NCBI RefSeq assembly: GCF_048128805.1
Contig: NC_135998.1
Location: 14,855,656-14,919,655, forward strand
DNA length: 64,000 bases
Direction of reading: 5' to 3'
DNA from: Centroberyx gerrardi
Lineage: Eukaryota; Chordata; Actinopteri; Beryciformes; Berycidae
The notes under the pieces are model-generated. The model saw nothing but the letters and a program-made list of their open reading frames with translations, searched no databases and had not been told where the DNA came from. The position numbers and the translations under genes are program-made. Below, in pieces: positions 12,260 through 22,096 of this stretch (positions within the stretch are counted from its first letter, which is position 1; each line of letters starts with the position of its first letter).

Positions 12260-12550
12260 TTATTCTGTGATATTTTCAAGTCAAGAATCAAGTCTCAATG
12301 ATACAAATGCATTTAAGGTTTCCATTAATATGGGTCAAATTTTAGTAATATTGCAAATATGGTATAATGCAGTTTTTGTAATGTCCTTGATGATCAAATG
12401 TAATGCCAAGATTTTTGATAGCAGCACTCAAAATCACACAATTATTCAAAATTAGAGTCGTGTCCTCAAACAGATATTTGTGTCTAGCTGTTCTAGTAAC
12501 CAACATCTCTGTTTTGTTGGCATTTAGGAGCAGGAAGTTCAGGAAAGTTC
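12260..12550 (-). mobile_element. L2/Rex-like LINE reverse-transcriptase C-terminal remnant
   Basis: The minus-strand translation gives LLNANKTEML, then IKNLGITFD, then, after shifts, TALYHICNIT. This is the order of motifs at the C-terminus of L2-clade RT (LLLN.DKTE...KNLGV.FD...TAF.HLRNI). It has frameshifts and stops, so it is dead. Confidence 0.6.
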
Positions 12551-12900
12551 AGCTAATGTTTGACTCAGATAAGTACTAGTGAGTTGAGTTGAGTGTCGTG
12601 AGAGTAGCAAGGAAAGTTAATGCCAAATTTATGGATAATTTTGTGTGTGGTTTCAGTAAAATGATAAGATCTAAAACCTTAAAGAAATGGTTCAGTGAAA
12701 TTGTTGTCAGACAGGTAATTGATGAGTTGGTTGACTACAATCCTTTTGAATATTTTGGAAAAAAAGGAGAGGTTTGAAATCCGTCCATAGTTCTTAAGGA
12801 TAAGCATCACATGCTCTTTAAGGTTCCCCAATGGAAGTTTGCCAAGCAATATTCTTTGTTTTCTTGGCTATAGACTTTATGCATCTAACATGTACACACA

Positions 12901-12992
12901 CACCTATCACACACATGCTCTCCCTCTCTCACACAAAGACACACACACACACACACACCTCTCTCTCTCTCTCTCTCACTCACACACACACG
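12901..12992. repeat. CA/CT microsatellite cluster
   Basis: Alternating CA and CT dinucleotide tracts. Confidence 0.85.
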
Positions 12993-14630
12993 CTTTGATT
13001 CCATAATTAAAATACACTTCTGCACAGTTTCCCCCTTCACACACTGATCACAATGCTGATTGAAGAGTGCTTTGTTAGCTTTGTGTGTTATATTGAGTTA
13101 ATCTCTCTTCTTTCAAGGGGAGAGGCAAAAGGGAAGGAGGTTTAGTTCCAGGCCTGGTGTGGTTTGGTGGGGATCTATGCTACACATTAAGATGATCTCT
13201 GAGATTGGCACTTCAAGAGCCTGGCGATGTAAAATTGTGTGAGGTTCCACCCCTTGCAAAATCCTTCAACAGCCCCTCGCCGGCATTTTTCATCCCAGGA
13301 CTCACTCATTTTATTGAGTTTGTCAATAGTGTGCTGTGTTGAGATGCAGATTCTGAGCCTGGAAAGGCGATAAAACAACCCACTTTATTTTTGCTCCACA
13401 GTGATACATAATGAATGCATTGTGGACCAATGGTGCACATATCCTAATTGATCATGCTATGAACAGGATAACACCTGCCATTGCCATTGAGCATTTTGTG
13501 GTGATGTTGGAGGGTTTATTGGAGGAGTATGTGCTGACACGTTCCAACAATTTAAGTAATATAGGAGCCCTCTTCTTCCAGTAGACATTGTCCCAGTTAA
13601 ACACCTGAACAGATACATGTGAAGTATGCTGCAGGACAGAAGACCCTTTTTTTTGTTAACAAGACAGACATTCCTCATCCAGTTCAACACCTAGTTAACT
13701 AACAGCTGCTTCAATCATGGCACTTTCATGAGTAACTTTGGCAAGAGGTGTGCCCTGCCGTCCTGTAGGCAAAGTCCAATTTTTTCAAAAGGTCCCTTCA
13801 GTATCCTGGTCCTTACATACATTGCAGTGCTGACACTACCCTAAAGGCAAATGCAATATTAGTATACGCCTGTTTGAACAGTTTACACACAACAATACTT
13901 AGACACTTACAGATATGAACTTGAATTCTATCATTCACCTACTGTTCAAGTTGTCCTAATCATCATCTGTGCTACACCAGTGCCTTATATTGGTCACTAG
14001 GCCAAAGAAAGGATGATGTGTGACTCATGAACTCGTGAACAACATGCCTGCATTATTAAGGACTTTACATGTTATAATAATACCTTGACCAACCTTGACT
14101 ACCTTGGAAATTGGTTAAGGGATTATTGATCTTATGCTGTCCTGCTGTTGAGAGACAAGACTTGTAGAACTGGTCATCCTGTCTGCCGCTTTAGATGGAT
14201 ACAATTGCAAAAGGCATTTTTGCAAAGAAAATACGTCTTCATCTTGGGGTTTGCCTTCTGATTTCCTTTTTGTCTGCTTTTAAGTAGTTGACAGGGCACA
14301 TCAAAGATGGGACTTGCCTAATAAGATGCCTTTTTGAACACCCTCTCCACTCATTTTATATCACAAGTTTGCAACAGCAGATACTGATAGCTACCACACA
14401 TTCCTTGGGTAAGCCGTCGTCATAAGAGACGGGTCCTGTCAGCTCCTCCAAAGCTAAAGCATAGTCTGGCCTCAAACATGCCCTACCAATAAGGTTACGT
14501 TTGTTTTTCTTAGAAGAGTATCGCTCCTGGCAGCATCGACAAACATCTCCAACTGAACTCCCTCATTCAGGTCTACGCTCCCTCCCGCTCATGCTCTGCC
14601 AAGGAGCGGCGCCTGGTGCTGCCACCACAA
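12993..14630. other. Intergenic, presumed decayed LINE body
   Basis: It lies between RT-like (12.3-12.5 kb) and endonuclease-like (14.65-15.1 kb) remnants on the same strand. No motif could be read with confidence. 14510-14640 is more GC-rich and looks like a separate repeat insertion. Confidence 0.35.
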
Positions 14631-14639
14631 CAAGGCCCT

Positions 14640-15115
14640 AAGTCTCTATCCAGACTCTTCTCTTCTGTGGTTCCTTGGTGAGGTTTTGGTAGTTCTTGGT
14701 GGTAAGGTGAGAGAAATAATTTTGTCTAGCTAAATTGAATTCTATCATTAATTCCTTCAAATTGGAGCGAAAAGGTGTTTTCTGCACAACAAACATGAAT
14801 ATTGAAATCTCCAAGGATAATACACCTGTCAAATTTGACTGTGATCAATGATAACAATTCTGAGAAATCTGTAATAAAGCTCTTATCAAATTAGGGGGGG
14901 TAGTAAAGCACTACACATAAAATGGGATTTTTCCTATCAAAAGAAAAAGACAATGATTCACAAGAATTAAAATCCCCCATTTTGGGGTACTAGTATGAAT
15001 GACGGCTACAGCACCACCATGCCCACTTACTCTGGCATATGTAGATAGGAGACGCCAGGTGTTGTTGCCTCATTTAGTGCGAAATGGCATTTAAGAGCAT
15101 TTAGGAACAATCTGT
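14640..15115 (-). mobile_element. LINE endonuclease-domain remnant
   Basis: The minus-strand translation contains CIILGDFNIHV, the apurinic-endonuclease motif LxGDFN(I/A)H. It is preceded in shifted frames by pieces resembling HGGGVAVIH and a tyrosine/proline-rich YYPP segment. It has multiple stops. It may belong to the same L2-like copy as the RT piece at 12.3-12.5 kb, which would put an interrupted copy across about 15.1-12.2 kb. Confidence 0.6.
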
Positions 15116-15399
15116 AATATGGACTCTTAGGTAACATCTAATAGCAGCTATAGGAACTACAACAACATCGGCAAACGTGTCCTCCTCCGCAAGTCTTGTT
15201 TTGTTATGATTTGGTTCCTCCATGCCCAGAAGAAGATTGGCAGTATCACCCAGGGGTGCCTTCCAGTCTTCTGAGGCACATGTAGGGTTGCTATTGCTAG
15301 CTAACGTAAACAGTACTTCTCACTGTGTCTCACTGTCCATTTTCACCACTGTGGTCCTCTGGGGGTTGACCCTGCGTTTTGTTGTACTATAGTAATGTA

Positions 15400-16140
15400 A
15401 TCGGTATGGAGTTGTATTAAATGTGGCGATTACGGCCGATCAAGCTGGCAGAAGGCAGGACACATGAACCGGAACCAGAAAGGAAAATGCGGACTAAAGG
15501 ACGCGATTACAATCTGCACACAGAAGGATTATCTGCTGACAAATGTAAGTGGCTATGATAGTTTCTTTCCCTTCTGTACCCCCACTCTCTGTCGGCAGCC
15601 GGCTATGTACCGACTGCAGTGAAGCTAATTTGCTAGGCTAGTTTACATAGCTTAGTAGCTGTACAGACATAACCGCATATATAAACTACACGGGTCCTAA
15701 AAAATAGTTAAAAGCTTCGGTAACACAATTTGAGACCCTTATTGATATTTCACTTACATGTGTAGGAGAAAGAAAGCCAGCTGTGTCGGTCTTAAACCTG
15801 GAGCTCCGGGTCTCGCGCTGCCCTCCCTCTCCCTATTAGCTCTTTTAGCCTCTTCTGTTATAGGCTTCTTGTTTTGTTTTGTTGCAGAGGGTCCAGCAGT
15901 TACAGTCCTGTCTTCCATGTTACCACTATCTGCCATATTGATTAGCTTCACGCTGTTCAATCTAAGGAACTAGTCTGCATTCAAACTGCGTCCGTTTTCT
16001 TCCTGGTTTGGTTTGACTTTCTGCCGTAAGTCAGTACGGCACTTCGCGCCAGTTCGTACCCCCGGACACAGAGAATGGACAGACTGAAAGCGACACAACC
16101 AATTTTCTCCGCGATGGTCTAATTTTTCTACTGACAAACT
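15400..16140 (-). repeat. Relatively CpG-rich segment with a transposon-derived ORF remnant
   Basis: The minus-strand frame 15960-15754 reads KKPITEEAKRANRERE, then after an apparent deletion TQLAFFLL. I recall these two blocks from a widespread fish transposon-associated protein, where they flank a longer conserved segment. A related cggccgatc sequence recurs at 15434 and 25721. Probably a dead repeat copy. Confidence 0.4.
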
Positions 16141-16204
16141 TTTATGGTATCAAAATGAATTGGAGGATGATATAATCAGATACAAATTCTACACATAGGG
16201 GCTG

Positions 16205-16350
16205 TAACCATGACCAAAGCCTTTCCCCAACCTTAACCAAGTTGTTTTAGTTGCCTAAACCTTAACCTTAACCCAAACCTTAACCAAAGTTGTTTTAGTT
16301 GCCTAAACGTAACTATAACCTTAACCACAGTTGTTTTAGTTGCCTAAACT
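16205..16350 (+). repeat. Degenerate minisatellite
   Basis: Three copies of gttgttttagttgcctaaa are separated by variable CCTTAACC-like spacers. Confidence 0.8.
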
Positions 16351-16851
16351 GTCTGATTACCATTCAGTGGTGCATCAGAAGCTCTGGCAGGGAACTCTAA
16401 GGTCTAATTTATTAAAGACGAGATGAAATGAAAAATGCCTTTTTAACCCTTTTAGATCACATCCCCGGTCATACTGTGCACCTATTTAACAATATATGCC
16501 AAAAAAAATACAAAAAATCAATTTCATATTCATATTCGTATTCTTATATCAAAATTCAATCATGTTTTCTTCCTGTAAAACAAAATATGCCGTGTGCTTA
16601 TGTAAGCATGCCCGTAACTAATTTCAACCAATAATATCATGACATCCACCCATCAATCAATCTTCAACTTTTAGCGCACAGAGCTAAGAGGCTAAGATTC
16701 ATTAGTTAGCTAGCTAGCAACAGCACGGTGCTTCGGTGTGTCTTCGGGTGTTATGACACACCCACTTTTCAACGTTCAAATCAAATTCCTCCCAACGTTA
16801 TGTCCCGCCTGTCTTTCCTGTTTCACTCGGAAATACGTCACGATACGGAAA

Positions 16852-17094
16852 TTAGATACTCTCGAAATGCCGTTTCATCTCGACTTTAAGGTTCTTTTCT
16901 AGACCGGACCTCGCGGACCCGGAATCGCGACCCGTCCACTCTTCAGATTTAGTAGATTCAGAGTCTGGTGTTGCTCTATTCAAAGGCGATTTCTCGATCG
17001 GAAAAACGATCGGGCCAATCAGTGCCTTTGTGTTGACTCTAGACTTCATTGGAATGCCCGGAGTTTTGGTTATACAGTCTTGGCAACCACACAA
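16852..17094 (-). other. Unexplained CpG-containing open segment
   Basis: An 80-codon minus-strand frame without similarity that I recognise, in a locally CpG-rich stretch (ccggacctcgcggacccg and similar). It is the only such composition in this gene-poor block. It could be a CpG-rich repeat or an orphan first exon; no function is proposed. Confidence 0.25.
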
Positions 17095-17212
17095 TGGTCA
17101 CACTCCTGATAATTTTGACTTTCTATATTGCCTCTCATGAATGGACCTCCTCTGCCTCACTAGACTAGTAGTACGTTTGATGCCTTGATCACCATGGTCA
17201 TCAAGGTTTTTA

Positions 17213-17292
17213 AGGACTGTCCTCTAGACGCTGGATTTGGTGACACCGTCCTAGGACTGTCCTCTAGACACTGGATTTGGTGACACTGTCCT
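17213..17292 (+). repeat. Tandem duplication, 40 bp x 2
   Basis: Unit 17213-17252 is repeated at 17253-17292 with two substitutions. It begins aggactgtcctctagac. Confidence 0.9.
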
Positions 17293-17593
17293 TTAGTCTA
17301 ATCTTGGCCCACTTCTGCACCACCTTCTTTAATCCTTTACACTCATGTGCTGCCATTTCATGTTTAGATGGAGGTTTTACTCTCAGATCGGCTTTATGCC
17401 ATAATAGCATTGTGGGCTAGTGGGCATGTGTTTCCTGTTTGCTCTTGAATTTTTAGAAGGGAATTTCCTCGCAGTTCCCGTTCAGATAAAAGATTAGGCC
17501 AAGATTGACTGGAAATATATATGGGAGTATCACTGCACGCTGTCACCTCTTGTATCTGATGTTGCTGAAGGCAGTGGTTCTATCACATACAGT

Positions 17594-17965
17594 TCACTTC
17601 GGCTTCAGCCACACATCGTCAGAGCCTACATTTTCCACAGGGATTTCAACAATACCCTGGTGAACAGAAAGCAGAGCCTTAGACACAAAAACACCTACGG
17701 GAAGAGGACTCCCAGTTGCACGGGGTTCAAGTAGTACTGAGGGGAGAGTGGCTCTGGCGGTGCAGGGACAGGAAGTGCGAATCCACTTCAAGGAACCGGC
17801 ACGGACACTGAGCCATGCTGTACACTCCAGAGGGGGCATGCCATAAAACTGTTGGGTGCAGCATGCACCGCAATATAGCACTTTGCTACGGAATGCCTGT
17901 GTTGGAGTGTGAGGATGAGGACGATGGAGGCCGACCTCTCCAGACCGGGTGTGGATGGCGTACAA
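17594..17965 (-). pseudogene. Possible retroelement pol (protease-region) remnant
   Basis: A 123-codon minus-strand frame ends in IVEIPVENVGSDDVWLKP. This recalls the linker after the aspartic protease in fish LTR retrotransposons, where a bulky-V-x-V-x-N-V-G...DVW(I/L)KP pattern is common. No protease active site or neighbouring RT is visible. The assignment is from memory and weak. Confidence 0.3.
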
Positions 17966-18861
17966 GGGAATGAGTAATTAGTGATTTCTGTCTATATGAG
18001 CCTATATGATTTGAAATAAAACTGATCATTGAAATAGTCTGTCTAGTTATCTTTGAGCACAAGGTACTAAAATAGGCTGCAAAAAGGGACTTGGAAGGTA
18101 AAATGTGATTGTTCAACATTTAGCTTACACAGAATTCATTAGTGGCTTTTAGTAATTGGTTTTAGCATTTTTTTTTTTTTTTATCGCAAAAGAGGTGAAA
18201 TTTTCCCCTCTGGCTAACAAATCTTATTTTAGATGTTTTATGCAGGCTACATCTCAAGTTCAATCACAAGTTCAATGAAACAGTTGTTGATCTTCCAATG
18301 CACAGTCTTTATTTTTGCATAATTAATTAGCCTATACTGGGCACTGTCATCATTTTCAGCGATTCAGCGATTGTTGAGGGACACACAGAACAGAGATGCA
18401 AGATAATTTGTCCCATACCCTGCATCAGAGTATGGTTAGCCTCCCTCTGTGAGGGAGAGCAGGAAAGGACCTAGTCATGGTGGCGAGGTCTCCTGCAAGT
18501 TTGTTTTGCATCTCCTCCAGGACCAAAACTTCAATATTTGTGGCTTCATTTACAGGCCTTGCTTTTGGAGGTGAAGAGATAGGTCTGTTTGGAGATGAAG
18601 GTGATGATCTCTGTTGTTGAGGACTGGAATCTTGAGCTGAGTCAAGAATCAATGTAAAGATAACGAAGACAAAGATAGATAGAGTATGCTGACACCATGC
18701 CCAAAATTAGGTTGGCAGTGAGGTCAGCACAGACTTTTCAAAATGCATGAAGAAGCATTGAGAAGACACTGAGAAGCGTTGTGTGTGTTCATGTATACAC
18801 AATGCATTAGGCCAAATTGAGAGGAATGTGGCGTTGAGTGTGGCTGGTCTATTAGCTGAAA

Positions 18862-18865
<4 letters not shown>

Positions 18866-18916
<51 letters not shown>
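18866..18916. repeat. (CA)n microsatellite
   Basis: About 25 uninterrupted CA units. Confidence 0.95.
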
Positions 18917-19358
18917 ATTGTTGATTGTGAATGACCAGTGTTTAGTGACAGACAGTTGATAGTTATGTGGGCTTAAATGGTGTTGACTGCACAGCTAGGT
19001 CTCTGACGTTTGGTGTTACTATTTGAACACATTGCAGGGAGTTAATTAGCCGTAGAGGGTTGCTCCACCTCCATTTGGTAATAATTGACTTGCTCAGCAT
19101 CTGTTGAGAGAAGGAACAGATAAGCCTGTCAAGAGCAGCCTGATGTTGTAACACACAATCTAAACCACCTGAAGCTCATACCTTTAGAAGACTCATCCAA
19201 AATGTTAAGTGTGTTGATCTCCTTCACTGAGTCTGGGGAGCCACCACCAGGAATTGGTGATAGCTTGTTATTAAAAGCCACTTTGTGTTTTCCTTGTTTT
19301 AAATCTTGCCATCTCTGTTTTACCTATGCTTTTGTTGCCTTTCATTGCATTTATTTTT

Positions 19359-19618
19359 GTAAATGGACTGCATTTATATAGCGCTTCTCTAGTCTACCGA
19401 CCACTCAAAGTGCTTTACAACAATGCCTACATTCACCCATTCATACACCGATGGCATCAAGCTACCACACAGGGTGCTGGCGCAACCATCGGGAGCAATT
19501 TGGGGTTCAGTATCTTGCCCAAGGACACTTCGACATGCGGACTGGAGGAGCCGGGATCGAACCACCGACCTTCTGATTAGTGGACGACCCGCTCTAGCTC
19601 CTGAGCCACAGCCGCCCC
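19359..19618 (-). mobile_element. tRNA-derived SINE
   Basis: Reverse-oriented copy of the element at 37308-37556. Its tRNA-like head (ggcggctgtggctcaggag; B box GGTTCGATCCC) lies near 19618. The tail with the tatataaatgcag motif ends near 19359. Confidence 0.85.
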
Positions 19619-19923
19619 AATAGCAATATTAACCTAAAATGAGGAAGGCATTCAAGGAATTTTTTTTTGCACCAATGTCTATATACTGATCTTGCCCAAA
19701 AACATAGCATAGCATGTAATATAGCATGTAAAATTTTTAAGAACAAAATTACAATACAAAAGTTTAAAATGTAGCAAAACAGGACATCAATACTCTACAC
19801 ATCGAAATACAAATGCATCATTCAAAGTTGAATTTGAATGCTTGAACTAATGTTTGAGTAAAATCTAAAAAAGCACTGCACAATAGGCTGGAACTGAAGA
19901 ACTGAAGCGATAAAGGTGAGACT

Positions 19924-20090
19924 GCAGGAGTCAATATGTCCATTACGGACAGACAAAATGAAATGACAAGCTGTACAAACGCCTACAAACAAACAAAACA
20001 TGCAGGAGTCAATATGTCCATTATGGACAGACAAAATATTTAAAATGAAATGACAAGCTGTACAAACGCCTACAAACAAGCACAAAACAT
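19924..20090. repeat. Tandem duplication, about 80 bp x 2
   Basis: The gcaggagtcaatatgtccat...acaagctgtacaaacgcctac unit is repeated with a 78-bp offset. The second copy carries a few extra bases (tttaaa region). Confidence 0.85.
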
Positions 20091-20559
20091 TTATGCCATG
20101 ACAAGGCCTCTCCTGGCCCCCAGCATGTTCTCTTTCTTCTACTTCCTGTCTTCCTTCTGCTTTGTCCTCCTTTCCTCCCTTGTCTGGACTTGGTGCTATT
20201 TGTAATTTTTCTGATGCGAGTGTCAGACCATATCCCTTTATGAAATGGAGACATTGCGAGCTTGTAGGAACTTGTCAACCTTTTTTGCCTCATCCACAAG
20301 CACTTCTAATTCATTTTGGGAGAACTTTCTTCCTCATAGGTGATACCATTTGAGATGTCAAGTGGCTAGGCGCAATCCCAAGACTTAAAGTCACAATGAA
20401 ACTGCATTTTGAGAGCATCTTGCTTCCTTGATGTAGGCCTATTTCCTGTTGAGCGAGGATACTGGGGCAGGACATAACACAGGGAGGGATCATGGTGAAA
20501 TCTGTGATGGTTTTACTGGTTGAAATGTTTATGTACGCCTCCCGGTACACCATTAAGTA

Positions 20560-21140
20560 ACCACTAAAGATTTTCTGTTTTCCAGGGTTAGGCTAAGTAA
20601 AAGTAATAAGATTTTGATATAAAAATACATATAATACAAATTTTTGTCATCCAGTTGATAGTAAATCACTTGCTAAACTGGAAACAGTTGCGCCGGTTAT
20701 TTTTTTCCCAGGCACTACTGATTTGCATGTGTCTGTAAATTTAAGTGTTAGTGTTAATTTATGCTTTTTGCAAAATGTGCAGCATTAGCAGCATCAACAG
20801 CAATATGATGCAATTGCAGCCTCTGCGACCATGTGTGTGGGGTCCATTCAGTGTCTGAGCAGAGTCACACACCTCCAAAATCACATTGTGATGATTGGCT
20901 GGCTAGCACTATCTGGAATTGCATAGTTGTTCATCGCTATGGTTACAGAATACACACTGAGTTCTTTGAGACCATTGGACTGCATTAATTGCCTGAAATA
21001 AAGTATGATCCAGCTATGTAGTGCTCTAGCTGGAATAGCATCCTCTGAAGTATAGGAGGGGTTTTCCCCAAAAGCTTTTGTATGAGTATTTTCCTGCGGT
21101 TTGTGGTCAGACTGAACGCCACACTCTGTATGTTTACATT
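20560..21140. other. Intergenic, nothing recognised
   Basis: AT-rich, without motifs or repeats that I can name. Confidence 0.5.
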
Positions 21141-21146
21141 TTGGTG

Positions 21147-21220
21147 GAGCCTAAGATAAGATAAGATAGCACTTTATTAATCCCCTTGGGGAAATTCAGG
21201 TGCCACAGCAGAAACTGGCA
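21147..21220. repeat. SINE/LINE tail fragment
   Basis: The gataagatagcactttatt...ccccttggggaaattc segment is a typical 3' tail of fish retroposons and matches the degenerate copy near 10810. Confidence 0.5.
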
Positions 21221-21429
21221 GAACAGTGCCTGTTGACAGAAGTAGTAACTGTTCAACAGGATTTGTCTCCAATTCCCATGAATTCTTCCCCATTGCTTTA
21301 TAGTAACGTTGCCAAGCTACAGAAACAGACCGAGAAACAGGGGAATGTCATCAAGACCAGTTAACTTTGTGCTATTTTTTCATTCTCAAATGTCAAAATA
21401 GCTGTCTTATTAAAATTAGAAACGTGGCT

Positions 21430-21725
21430 AGCACTGAAAATGAATGTTGCATGGAACAAAGCAATACCATTAGAAAAGAGGAAGCTAGTGCTGGACCAAA
21501 GACGTCACCAGGAAGCCAAAAGCAGTCTCTCAAGCTGGGCAGGGACAATGAACGAACTGGTAGATGAGTCATATGAGAGGAAGAAGCTTAGATACACTGA
21601 GCTGGCAGCCGAGGCTGGAAAGTCAGGGTTTGCTCTGTGGAAGTTTGGTGCCACAAATGTTTAGCCACATCCACTACTGATTTACTCAGGGAAGTAACGA
21701 TTCGTGATCAGGAAATACCAGGCAC
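21430..21725 (+). mobile_element. Retroelement ORF remnant
   Basis: The plus-strand frame reads YERKKLRYTELAAEA, and after a frameshift near 21660 continues ATSTTDLLREVTIRD. I recall this pair of blocks from the C-terminal region of fish non-LTR or related retroelement proteins. The frameshift shows it is dead. Family uncertain. Confidence 0.4.
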
Positions 21726-21750
21726 AACTCAAAAAGGTTCAAATGTCAAA

Positions 21751-22096
21751 TTAAAGGAACACTTTGCCAATTCTCTATCTATCCGAAATCGGGATATAGT
21801 GTGAAAAACAACAACAGGTTTTTTTAATGTTCTCTGTGTCTCTGGGGCGCAGCTTCAAAATCTGTTGTACTTCTGCGAACCAGTGACGTCATTGGTTCTC
21901 GGAAGAACAACAGATTTTGAAGCTGCGCCAGCTCACATGGCTGTTATTCGAACTCATTTTTGTGTGCCCGCATCCACGGACAGTCGGATCGAGAGCCATA
22001 CGAGCCGGCAAAACTCTTCTGCTGGCAAATGAACGGGGAGCTCTCGGTGCAGGCAACATGGAGGGAAGGTTGAAAATCGGCAAAGTGTTCCTTTAA
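21751..22096. mobile_element. 346-bp MITE with TTAA ends and a large internal palindrome
   Basis: Both ends match: the left starts TTAAAGGAACACTTTGCC and the right end reverse-complements to the same 18 bases. The outer TTAA may be a piggyBac-like target duplication. Inside, 21846-21929 is an 84-bp near-perfect palindrome centred on TGACGTCA. No coding capacity. It abuts the 3' tail of the L2 element. Confidence 0.85.

Larger units (their letters stand above)
18425..20345 (-). pseudogene. Harbinger-type Myb/SANT-like protein remnant (dispersed exons)
   Basis: Three minus-strand pieces lie in order. About 20345-20240 reads FSQNELEVLVDEAKK (start of a Myb/SANT-like domain) and soon meets a stop. 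19325-19185 reads VKQRWQDLKQGKHK, then PIPGGGSPDSVKE, ending at a GT donor near 19182. 18652-18425 is an Ser/Pro-rich stretch followed by NIEVLVLEEMQNKLA. This resembles the DNA-binding partner protein of PIF/Harbinger transposons. A SINE sits between pieces. Stops indicate decay. Confidence 0.45.

Noticed and set aside
19924-20090. Repeats considered as a CRISPR-like array, together with 17213-17292
   Set aside because: Only two copies each, no regular spacers, eukaryotic context; they are local tandem duplications.
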